DNA from: Crocinitomicaceae bacterium | GTDB taxonomy: Bacteria > Bacteroidota > Bacteroidia > Flavobacteriales_D > Crocinitomicaceae | DNA: 19,051 nucleotides | NCBI GenBank assembly: GCA_013215515.1 | Contig: JABSPC010000012.1 | Span: forward strand, 1 to 19,051 | Direction of reading: 5' to 3' | Part shown: positions 7,366-15,055 of the stretch, one piece after another | Layout: each line of letters opens with the position of its first letter | Position numbering within the stretch: position 1 is the stretch's first letter | The notes under the pieces: model-generated | Told to the model about the DNA's origin: nothing | Database searches by the model: none | The model's input: the letters and a program-made list of their open reading frames with translations, nothing else | Translations under genes and position numbers: made by a program

Positions 7366-7790
7366 ATGAGATACCTTTCAATATTTTTAATCTTTATAGC
7401 CTTGAGTTGTAGTGATTCTGGAACGGAACTAGATGGAGCAAATGAATCCAGTGATGACGGTTTGAGGAATATATGCCGAGGCAACCTATTCAATTTCCTC
7501 AGACCATGCATTCTGATATTGATTGTAGATATTGCCATAATTCAATAGACAATTCAAAGGAAATGGATTTACCCAAAGTCAATGTGTGTATTAATTGTCA
7601 CTCTACTATGGAGGAAGATGCAGCATTAAATATTTACTAACCGCTTGAAGGACTTAATGGTGTCAATGATGAAACAAATGTTCGGAAGGTAAAAGGATCT
7701 ATAGGTGCCGAACATTGTTCACACTTGAAGAGTCTGGAAAGGCCGATAGGTGAATTACCAGAACAAGAATGTGCTAAATGTCACTATTAG
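7366..7790 (+). pseudogene. Decayed multiheme cytochrome c lipoprotein (ActA/cytochrome c3-like)
   Basis: An intact lipoprotein start (MRYLSIFLIFIALSCSDS, lipidated Cys15) runs in frame 1 from 7366 and then loses sense after NICRG. From about 7473 frame 3 continues with MPRQPIQFPQTMHSDIDCRY and carries CRYCH (7524-7538) and CINCH (7587-7601), a layout like the N-terminal heme pair of ActA-type multiheme cytochromes. This frame hits an in-frame TAA at 7638, reads on in the same frame for 49 codons, and ends with CAKCH (7770-7784) before TAG at 7788. A third site seems lost (EHCSHLKSLE, where CxxCH would be expected). The frame change fits a net loss of one base. TAA cannot be selenocysteine. 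Frameshift, nonsense codon and lost heme site together indicate a dead gene, barring sequencing error. It fills the 467-base gap after msrB. Confidence 0.75.
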
Positions 7791-7792
7791 AA

Positions 7793-8740
7793 TTACTTCA
7801 TCGCCGAAGCACAATACAAAATACTGTTGCTTTCCTCATGAACCATATCGTGCAAGATAAGTTGAGAAGCCAAAGCCAATTGAGAATAGTTTTGTGAGTT
7901 GTTTCCAAAACTAGCTGCGGTTGTGTTCCACATCGATTGAATTAAGGATTGACCTCCTTCTTTTGGTGCAATTTTATTGACGACTGCTGAAACATTTCCA
8001 GCTCCCGCATGATACACATGGAGTACGAATAATCGAAACCAAATATCACTTTCTGAATATTTTAGATTATGGGCATTTAAGATGCGTTTTGCTTCAGGAA
8101 TGCAAATCTTCTTTATTAAGTTAGACGATCCGAAAGCACTTCTTTCAAAATCAGAACGCTCATCCTTGTACCGAGATACTGTCAGCCCTTGTGCTCTCGC
8201 TACGGCAGGCATCAATTGAAAAGGACCGTAAGCTCCTGCTCTTGATTTCTTTAACTGTCCGGGGCTTTCTATTAGCAAAATAGACTGAGCATACCAAGGA
8301 TCTACATCATTGCTCTCAAACGCTGCCACACCATTTGCTAGGCTAGGGTAGACCACATCAAACTTGTAGAAGTCTTTCTTTCCTGTTGTTACGAATATGC
8401 GATCTTCACTTGTCAATCCATAAGCCAATTGAACACTATCGCGATATGCATCTTTTTGATCGTTTGTTTGTTTGTTCCATTGAGTATTACTCGTTACCTC
8501 AATTACAACTCTGGTCTTGGCGATGTTTACGATACACGAATCAGGTGCAAGTGTCATAATACTTCTCCAAAAATTAGGTTGAGCTAAACTATTCCATCCT
8601 TCAGAAATGATTGCGTCAGCACTTAAAATTACGTTTTGATCTTCTCCTGTTTTGACTTCAATTTTTTCATCTTCCCATTTGAAATCTTGAGAAAATGTGT
8701 TGAAAGAAATAAAAGGTATTGCAAAAAGGAGATAATGCAT
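7793..8740 (-). CDS. Lytic transglycosylase with SLT domain
   Basis: 315 residues with a signal peptide (MHYLLFAIPFISFNTFSQ), so the protein is exported. The SLT fold is clear: the catalytic Glu158 in LLIESPGQLKKS, then AGAYGPFQLMP (169-178) and YHAGAGNV (243-250), matching family 1 lytic transglycosylases that cut peptidoglycan glycan strands to form 1,6-anhydromuramic ends. About 140 residues before the catalytic Glu are not a known module; they have a helix-rich, Trp-containing look and may position the substrate. The gene is convergent with the decayed cytochrome (two bases apart) and diverges from yidD. The substrate is inferred from the family. Confidence 0.9.
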   Translation of the reverse strand: MHYLLFAIPFISFNTFSQDFKWEDEKIEVKTGEDQNVILSADAIISEGWNSLAQPNFWRSIMTLAPDSCIVNIAKTRVVIEVTSNTQWNKQTNDQKDAYRDSVQLAYGLTSEDRIFVTTGKKDFYKFDVVYPSLANGVAAFESNDVDPWYAQSILLIESPGQLKKSRAGAYGPFQLMPAVARAQGLTVSRYKDERSDFERSAFGSSNLIKKICIPEAKRILNAHNLKYSESDIWFRLFVLHVYHAGAGNVSAVVNKIAPKEGGQSLIQSMWNTTAASFGNNSQNYSQLALASQLILHDMVHEESNSILYCASAMK

Positions 8741-8854
8741 AAATGTTTGGGGTTATTAGTTTATATAAAGATAACGCTAAAGATTGTCGAGAAGTTACAG
8801 TTTTGGAGGAAGAATGAACAGTTACTCGTTAAAATCCCCTAATTTTAACATATA

Positions 8855-9115
8855 ATGAGTGTTATTCGAACAGTTTTGGGTTGGCCTTTCATCTTTTTGG
8901 TGAAAATTTACCAATGGATCATCAGTCCGATATTTCCACAAGCGTGTAGATATACTCCAACTTGTTCTTCCTATACCATCGAAGCAATTAAAGTTTGGGG
9001 TCCAATAAAAGGTGTCTATTTGGGAGTAAAGCGAATTGGTTCTTGCCACCCTTGGGGAGGCGAGGGGCATGATCCCGTTCCAGAGAAGAAACAGAAAAAA
9101 TCCAATTTGGAATAA
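8855..9115 (+). CDS. yidD: Membrane protein insertion efficiency factor YidD
   Basis: 86 residues. YidD helps YidC insert inner-membrane proteins. The sequence has the membrane-associated N-terminal helix (VLGWPFIFLVKIYQWIISP) and the conserved core PQACRYTPTCSSYTIEAI, followed by LGVKRIGSCHPWGGEGHDPVP. The three conserved Cys (in CRYTPTC and SCHPW) are present. Length is normal for the family. In many bacteria yidD sits with rpmH, rnpA and yidC; here it stands alone between a divergent transglycosylase and a convergent glycosyltransferase that ends 9 bases after its stop codon. Confidence 0.95.
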   Translation: MSVIRTVLGWPFIFLVKIYQWIISPIFPQACRYTPTCSSYTIEAIKVWGPIKGVYLGVKRIGSCHPWGGEGHDPVPEKKQKKSNLE

Positions 9116-9124
9116 ATTCCTAAA

Positions 9125-10474
9125 TCATTTGTTCCTAAGAGCTAAAAACGAAATCAAAGGTCGCTTTCTAATTATTTCGTAAAGGAATACCGCAATTACA
9201 ATTACATATTCGATTGTAATTACCATTCGAGCTTCGTAAGCTGCACTGGAATCTAGCGTGTATAACAGATAGGTAAGAAAAATCAAAAGACTCCAAATAA
9301 TTGGAAAGCTGTAATTCGTGAAAAGTGAGATGGCCAGAATTGGAAGGATATACCACGGGTGAACTGTTGTTACGAAGAGCAGATAGATAAAAAAGGCTAC
9401 CGTTAATCGGCTCATTAGTTTTTGCCAAGTGATCGTGCTTCCCCAGAATGCTTGAATCAAAATCAAGAATAAAGACAGTTGCGACAATCGAGGTCCATAG
9501 TACCTAATTGAGTTAAAGCCGTGAATCGACTTTCCGTATTCAACGTAATTATAGAAGATGAAGGAATTGAATTCAAATACTTTGAAGTACAAGGTTAGAC
9601 TTTCGATAAAATTAGCAATGTTGCCTGCGTCCAAATGAATAAGACCAATCGTGCTTGCCAAGCCAATCGTAATCGTCGATAGGATTATCGTTTTCATCCA
9701 TCCCAAGTATTTTAAAAAGAAGGGAAGAAAGATAAGTAGGACAAGTTTAATTTGAACAGCTATTCCAAGCCAAGTTCCACCTAGAGCTGCTTTTTTCTGA
9801 AGTAGGAAATACAATGCAATGAACAAAAATGAAATCATGACCCCTTCAAAATGGACGTTGCCAGTGCATTCAATGATCCAAAGAGGATTTAGAAATAAGA
9901 TCCAAAGTCGATGGTCTGAAAAGTTAAGAAGGCGCAAGATCTTTAACAAGTAAATTGCTCCGATAAACTCTGTTGCAACGATAAGTAGTTTTAGAAGGAA
10001 TGTATTAATTGCAATAGAAGAGGAGAAGGCTGTAGCTCCGATAAAATAAGATTGGCTGATTGTTGGATAGCAACTGTAATTTCGTTGTGACAAATCACTC
10101 ATTCCGCGATATATCTCATGAATGTACTCGTTGTGCTTTAAGAAAGGCTGATTAATGACTTCCGTTGGCTTGTAGTCAAAAGGGTTGATTGAATTCCAAG
10201 CCATCTCGCCGTCCCAAAGAAATCGATAATAATCATTCGATAAATTGGGCTCAAATAGCATTGAAATTACATGCGCTGAAATGGCTAAAACGGCGAATTG
10301 CTTGAATTTTAAATCCCGTTGTTGTATTAAAACGACGTACGCGAAGAAGGCAAGAGAATACGCTGTGAACAAAGTTGTAAGCTCAGTTCGATCCGATTCC
10401 CAATTGATAGAGAAAATTGATACAAGAAAGACTAAAGAAGCAATGCGTGTTACCCAAGAAATATTGGATAACAT
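9125..10474 (-). CDS. GT-C polytopic glycosyltransferase (polyprenyl-phosphate sugar dependent)
   Basis: 449 residues with about 10-12 hydrophobic segments. Between the early membrane segments is a loop with SNDYYRFLWDGEMAWNSINP (residues 79-98); the D-Y-R-x-LWDG--x-x-x-INP pattern with Asp81 is typical of GT-C/GT87-like enzymes, in which an acidic residue in the first periplasmic loop is catalytic. These enzymes use a lipid-linked sugar (polyprenyl-phosphate mannose or glucose) on the periplasmic side. The gene is last in the minus-strand run, four bases after the cellulose-synthase-like gene, and a DPM1-like lipid-linked-sugar maker lies two genes upstream. Donor and acceptor cannot be read from the sequence. 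The ATG at 10474 is well placed. Confidence 0.8.
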   Translation of the reverse strand: MLSNISWVTRIASLVFLVSIFSINWESDRTELTTLFTAYSLAFFAYVVLIQQRDLKFKQFAVLAISAHVISMLFEPNLSNDYYRFLWDGEMAWNSINPFDYKPTEVINQPFLKHNEYIHEIYRGMSDLSQRNYSCYPTISQSYFIGATAFSSSIAINTFLLKLLIVATEFIGAIYLLKILRLLNFSDHRLWILFLNPLWIIECTGNVHFEGVMISFLFIALYFLLQKKAALGGTWLGIAVQIKLVLLIFLPFFLKYLGWMKTIILSTITIGLASTIGLIHLDAGNIANFIESLTLYFKVFEFNSFIFYNYVEYGKSIHGFNSIRYYGPRLSQLSLFLILIQAFWGSTITWQKLMSRLTVAFFIYLLFVTTVHPWYILPILAISLFTNYSFPIIWSLLIFLTYLLYTLDSSAAYEARMVITIEYVIVIAVFLYEIIRKRPLISFLALRNK

Positions 10475-10478
10475 AATT

Positions 10479-12362
10479 CTAAGCTTTTTTAGTTCTTAGT
10501 TCAGATAGTGAAGAGAAGAATACTAATCCATAACCAATCGTAAGCATTAAGTGGAAAGGAATCATTCCTAAATCACCATAGATTGCACGATTAACAGTTG
10601 TGTACGCAAAAAGAAGCATTAACAACCCTTCTCCAATATTAAGGATAGAGATACTCTTTTTGTCGTATTTGTTTCCAGTGAATTCACTTTTCACATTTAC
10701 GTTGAACTTCGGTGTTCTTACAAAAGAACTTTTAATTCCAAGGTATCCTTCCATTACTGCTACGCTGTTGTTTAAAGCAAGTCCCATTGAAACCATTAAG
10801 AATTGAAAGAAACGAGCAGTAAATTTGATAAGAGAGAAAACAACGTTACCTGTTTTATCTCTATATGAATGCCAATAATAGAACATCAAGAATACCGTGC
10901 TTATTAAGAACAATGCTCCATATTGAAGAACAAAATTCAAGTCAGCGAAACTGTCTTTAATGTGTAGTACGGGTAGACTCAGTACGGACATCAATAAGAT
11001 AAAGATGAATACCGAAGAGTTAAATAAGTGAGACATACCGTGAATACGATCTCCCAATTTTACACCTTTTGTTGTGGCAATACGCTTACGCATTTTGATA
11101 AAACATTCCGCTCCACCTTTCATCCATCTGTGTTGTTGACTTTTCAAAGCCGACATCGTAATTGGTAATTCAGCTGGTGCAATTACATCCTCTAGATATT
11201 TAAATTTCCATCCTTTAAGTTGAGCGCGGTAACTCAAATCCAAATCTTCAGTCAAAGTATCATGCTCCCATCCACCTGCTGCTGCAATACATTTTTTGCG
11301 CCATATACCACCAGTTCCATTGAAATTAATGAAGTGTCCTGAAGAACTACGTCCACCTTGCTCAATTGCGAAATGACCATTAAGTCCAAAGGCTTGTAAT
11401 TGTGTGAGAATCGAATAGTCTTTGTTGATATGTCCCCATCTTGTTTGAACAACACCTATGTTATCATCATGAAAATAAGGCATTGTTTTTTGAAGAAAAT
11501 CTGCATCCGGAATGAAATCGGCGTCAAAGATTGCGATGAATTCACCCTCCACTTGATCCATTGCATCATCCAAGGCTCCAGCTTTATAACCGGTTCTGTC
11601 AACTCTATGGATATGTTGAATATTAATACCTCTTGCTTTAACCTCAGCTACTTTCTTAGCAATTACTTCAACAGTTTCATCCGTGGAATCATCCAATACT
11701 TGGATTTGTAATTTGTCAATTGGGTAATCAAATGCAGCGGCAGTTTCAATAATTCGTTCGGCAACATATAACTCGTTATACATTGGAAGTTGTACTGTTA
11801 CTTTCCGAGTATTTGATGGATCGTATACTGGTGCTGGAGGAAACAATTCTGGATGTTTTTTCTTTTTTCGCTTATCACGAACATAGGCAACAGCCAATGA
11901 GAGTTGAAGAATGCTATAAAATAGAACTAAAATCAAGCATCCGAAATACACTACAATAATCACTTTACTCAAAGTGTGAGACCAATAGTGTTCAATACCC
12001 CAAGCATCTCCCCAATCAAGGAGCCAAGTCACTTTTCGTCCAATTTCGAATTTGCTGAATTTATAGCCGGCGATGTCTTTTTCAACCAATTCAAATTCAA
12101 TTGTCTTTTTATTGTATGTATTATCCGTAACAACTAAATCATATTCCCCTAAATCAACATTCTTGAATGTAAATTCTCCTTTGGCGTTTGTTTTCGTTTC
12201 GGAAACTACTTTTGATTTTTTATCTTGAATCTGAAGTTCAATACCCTCTATAGGCTTCTCAGTTTTGTCATTGATAATTTTACCTGATACGAATTTTGCT
12301 TTTTGGGCAAATGTTAAAGTCGTAAAAAGAAGACCAATTGTTACTAAACAGGTTCTCAACAT
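10479..12362 (-). CDS. Cellulose-synthase-like GT2 with a periplasmic carboxypeptidase-regulatory-like N-domain
   Basis: 627 residues from the ATG at 12362; a TTG at 12386 would add eight residues, but the ATG gives a normal signal peptide (MLRTCLVTIGLLFTTLTFAQ). Residues about 22-110 form a small beta-sandwich (SGKIINDKTEKPIEGIELQI ... ETKTNAKGEFTFKNVDLGEY), like carboxypeptidase-regulatory/CNA-B-type domains, lying in the periplasm. A membrane segment (about 133-160) ends with the basic run RDKRKKKK, putting the GT2 domain inside the cell. Its motifs are LDDS (223-226), DAD (280-282), TED (371-373) and QQHRW (409-413), the D,D,D,QxxRW set of processive cellulose/glucomannan synthases. More membrane segments follow. 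It should make a beta-glycan and move it across the inner membrane. The fused N-domain is the odd feature. The polymer is unknown. Confidence 0.85.
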   Translation of the reverse strand: MLRTCLVTIGLLFTTLTFAQKAKFVSGKIINDKTEKPIEGIELQIQDKKSKVVSETKTNAKGEFTFKNVDLGEYDLVVTDNTYNKKTIEFELVEKDIAGYKFSKFEIGRKVTWLLDWGDAWGIEHYWSHTLSKVIIVVYFGCLILVLFYSILQLSLAVAYVRDKRKKKKHPELFPPAPVYDPSNTRKVTVQLPMYNELYVAERIIETAAAFDYPIDKLQIQVLDDSTDETVEVIAKKVAEVKARGINIQHIHRVDRTGYKAGALDDAMDQVEGEFIAIFDADFIPDADFLQKTMPYFHDDNIGVVQTRWGHINKDYSILTQLQAFGLNGHFAIEQGGRSSSGHFINFNGTGGIWRKKCIAAAGGWEHDTLTEDLDLSYRAQLKGWKFKYLEDVIAPAELPITMSALKSQQHRWMKGGAECFIKMRKRIATTKGVKLGDRIHGMSHLFNSSVFIFILLMSVLSLPVLHIKDSFADLNFVLQYGALFLISTVFLMFYYWHSYRDKTGNVVFSLIKFTARFFQFLMVSMGLALNNSVAVMEGYLGIKSSFVRTPKFNVNVKSEFTGNKYDKKSISILNIGEGLLMLLFAYTTVNRAIYGDLGMIPFHLMLTIGYGLVFFSSLSELRTKKA

Positions 12363-12407
12363 GCATGATGATTTAATTTCCTTCAAACCGCTAAATTATT
12401 TTCTCGC

Positions 12408-13097
12408 TTAAAAACGATATTTAAAGACGGCAAATATAATCTTTATTCCTGCAAGTATAGTACCTTTTATAGTACCACTTACTTTTGATACGCCTATCCG
12501 TTTTCTATAGTTCACTGGAACCTCGCAGAATTTCATTTTTTCCTTAGAAGCTTTGATTTGCATTTCAATGGTCCAACCATAGGTTTTATCAGACATTTTG
12601 AGTTGTTCTAATGCTTCGCTTTTTATCGCTCTGAAAGGCCCTAAATCTGTGAAACGGGCTCTGTAAAAGAGACGAATTAATTTGGTTGCTAGCCAATTTC
12701 CAAATACTTGTTGCGGAGTAAGCGAACCCTTTTCTCGTTTGCCAAGAACTCGGGATCCAATAACCATGTCATGATTGTCTTCCAATATTGGCGCAATAAC
12801 CTTTGTTATCTCCTCTGGATAATCTGAATAATCCCCATCCATGAAGACGACAATTTCCGTATTCAATTCTCTTGATTTTTCAATTCCCTTCAAGCATGCC
12901 CATCCGTAACCTCTTCTTGGCTCGTCTAGCACAATTGCTCCAGCGGATTTCGCAACTTCAACAGTACTATCATTTGAATTATTGTTGACTACAATTACAT
13001 GTTCAACCACATCATGAGGGATATCAGAAACAACCTTTCCGATAGATTTTTCTTCGTTATAAGCTGGAATGATTACAGTAATAATTGGTTTGCTCAT
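12408..13097 (-). CDS. DPM1-like GT2: polyprenyl-phosphate hexose synthase
   Basis: 229 residues, all cytoplasmic, with no membrane segment. It is a GT2 with the order ITVIIPAYNEEKSIGKVV, IVVNNNSNDST, RRGYGWACLKGI, FMDGDYSDYPEEI (catalytic-type DGD at 87-89) and DLGPFRAIKSEALEQL. This is the pattern of dolichol/polyprenyl-phosphate mannose or glucose synthases, which move a hexose from a nucleotide sugar onto a lipid phosphate. It lacks the C-terminal membrane helices of the longer DPM1 relatives. It lies 20 bases after the 4Fe-4S gene and before the cellulose-synthase-like gene; the GT-C enzyme further along could use its lipid product. Mannose versus glucose cannot be decided. Confidence 0.82.
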   Translation of the reverse strand: MSKPIITVIIPAYNEEKSIGKVVSDIPHDVVEHVIVVNNNSNDSTVEVAKSAGAIVLDEPRRGYGWACLKGIEKSRELNTEIVVFMDGDYSDYPEEITKVIAPILEDNHDMVIGSRVLGKREKGSLTPQQVFGNWLATKLIRLFYRARFTDLGPFRAIKSEALEQLKMSDKTYGWTIEMQIKASKEKMKFCEVPVNYRKRIGVSKVSGTIKGTILAGIKIIFAVFKYRF

Positions 13098-13117
13098 GTT
13101 TAATGAAAAGTGCGAAA

Positions 13118-15055
13118 TTACATATTCAATTTTACTCCGTCTTTAGTTACTTCCAAAGGATTCCCATCAAACCGACCTTCTTCTGGTCCATTTTCTAATT
13201 TGAGAACACCTCTTGGGCAAACAGAAGAACAAACGCCACATCCAACACAACTCGATCGAATAATGTTTTCGCCTTTTTCCGCATAAGCTCTAACATCAAT
13301 TCCCTGTTCGCAATAGGTTGAGCAATTTCCACATGAGATACACTGAGCACCATTCGTTGTTATTCTAAACCGTGATTTGAATCGTTGAAACAATCCCATA
13401 TAACCAGCCATTGGACAACCAAATCGACACCAAACTCTATTTCCAAGAACAGGGTAGAAGCCAACTCCAATTACGCCAGAGAATGCTGCGCCAATGAAAA
13501 ATCCGTACGCTTTCTTTATTGATTTACTGCTAATCAGGAATAGATCGCTTTTCCCAGAAATAAAGGCTATCGTCAAGAAAACAATAATGAAAAGGAAAAC
13601 AATTGCTCCCACCAATAAGAACTTGTGCTTCTTTTCGTACTTACGATAGGCAAAATAGAGAACCGTTGCACAGGCAAGCGATAAAAGCAACACGGTAATG
13701 AAGAACGAAACTTTATTCAAAGTGAAAAATCCGATTTCGAATTCATTACCTGAGAGGTAAGTAAATACTGTACCGATCGTCATTAGAAGAACGAACACCA
13801 TGACGGAGTGCATAACCCATCGCTCGATTTTCCACGCTTTTATACTTTTGTTGGAAAGATGCCTAAAACTATCACCTGCCGTTTCAGCAAGGCCGCCACA
13901 TCCACAGAACCATGAGCAATACCATCTTTTTCCTACATAATATGTAACGATTGGAGTAACGACAAGGAACAAAATCAATCCCCAGAAAAAGTACGCCATT
14001 CCCATGGGTTGATTCGCTGCGTAGGTATGCGCTTGAATTTGATTCATTTCGTATGCACCGTAATTTAACGGCCACGTCATAACGGGGTTGGCTTTGAATC
14101 CAACGTATACAGATTGACCATCTACAGCATTCATGGCGTCCATGATACTCGGAATTAAATCGGCAAGGATCAATTGAGATAGTATTACGACAATCGTACG
14201 GATTAAATGGTAGCGACTGTGCCTGTATTTTATAATGAACTTAATTCCTAAAAACAGAATTACAAAGCTATACAACGTTCCATAAAGGAACCATTGATCA
14301 GCAGGTGTGCCGCGTCTAAATTGAGAGTAGACATCAAAAATGGAAATTAATTCGGCAAGAGAATCACCGTTCCAATACAATTGGATGTAGAACAAGGTGA
14401 GTAAGATTCCAAAAGCAAATCCGACAACGCCGCGACTCGTAAGTGAGTTGAACATGACATGGTTGTTTTTAATTCCGGCCGTATGCCCAGCGTATGTGCC
14501 ATAGGTGTAGAGCATAATCCCAAGTGCCATGAGGCCTAGTGAGAATGAGAAATACACCCAAGATGGATTGAGGTCTACTTGACCTAGCCAAGCGAGGAAT
14601 AGAATCCCAACGCCTCCAAGAGCCAATAAAATCCCAATTCTTTGCGACCAATTTAAGCTTTTGCTATAGTTGTTCAGAAAGTCGAATCGCTTGGATGGAT
14701 CGAAGGTAAAAAACAAAGATCCAGCAAGCATGATTGCAAATCCTGGAAGAACATAGTCAATCCTAAAATCTTTTTTTTCGATGTAACCGTAGTACACGAC
14801 GACAATTCCGACAATGAATAAAATACTTCCGACGGAGTAGTACCATTTTTTGCTAAAAAAAAGTCCAGAACCTGCCGCGGTTGATAGAAATCCAATAATT
14901 TTCAAATAGGAAATTCCTTTTCCTTCTTTATATATCGCCCATGAAAATAGCGTTAAGCCAAGCACTAGAAGTGTAATACTTAGCTTGGCTTTCCAGCTCA
15001 TTTCCTGAGATTGATCTCCAGCTATTGATAAATTATCGTCTATTGAATTGCTCAT
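13118..15055 (-). CDS. Polytopic membrane 4Fe-4S protein (NapH/CcoG/NosR-like)
   Basis: 645 residues from the ATG at 15055, which overlaps the stop of the oxidoreductase gene as ATGA; a GTG-started extension by eight residues is less likely. About ten or more membrane segments precede a cytoplasmic ferredoxin end. Two NapH/CcoG-type loop motifs are present: WYCSWFCGCGG (378-388; Gly where Pro is usual) and CRFGCP (543-548). Two 4Fe-4S binding sites follow: Cys572/575/578/582 (CISCGNCSTYC) and Cys603/606/609/613 (CVGCGVCSSVCP). Such proteins pass electrons between the quinone pool, or a flavoprotein, and periplasmic centres. Translational coupling to the FAD/NAD(P) enzyme suggests that this enzyme is its partner. 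The electron acceptor is unknown. Confidence 0.85.
   Translation of the reverse strand: MSNSIDDNLSIAGDQSQEMSWKAKLSITLLVLGLTLFSWAIYKEGKGISYLKIIGFLSTAAGSGLFFSKKWYYSVGSILFIVGIVVVYYGYIEKKDFRIDYVLPGFAIMLAGSLFFTFDPSKRFDFLNNYSKSLNWSQRIGILLALGGVGILFLAWLGQVDLNPSWVYFSFSLGLMALGIMLYTYGTYAGHTAGIKNNHVMFNSLTSRGVVGFAFGILLTLFYIQLYWNGDSLAELISIFDVYSQFRRGTPADQWFLYGTLYSFVILFLGIKFIIKYRHSRYHLIRTIVVILSQLILADLIPSIMDAMNAVDGQSVYVGFKANPVMTWPLNYGAYEMNQIQAHTYAANQPMGMAYFFWGLILFLVVTPIVTYYVGKRWYCSWFCGCGGLAETAGDSFRHLSNKSIKAWKIERWVMHSVMVFVLLMTIGTVFTYLSGNEFEIGFFTLNKVSFFITVLLLSLACATVLYFAYRKYEKKHKFLLVGAIVFLFIIVFLTIAFISGKSDLFLISSKSIKKAYGFFIGAAFSGVIGVGFYPVLGNRVWCRFGCPMAGYMGLFQRFKSRFRITTNGAQCISCGNCSTYCEQGIDVRAYAEKGENIIRSSCVGCGVCSSVCPRGVLKLENGPEEGRFDGNPLEVTKDGVKLNM

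Noticed and set aside
7638..7640. Readthrough or selenocysteine at the internal stop of the decayed cytochrome
   Set aside because: The codon is TAA, not TGA, and a separate frame break upstream also has to be explained; pseudogene is simpler.
8822..9070. Minus-strand open frame opposite yidD
   Set aside because: yidD on the plus strand is a confident family match; the antisense frame has no motif.
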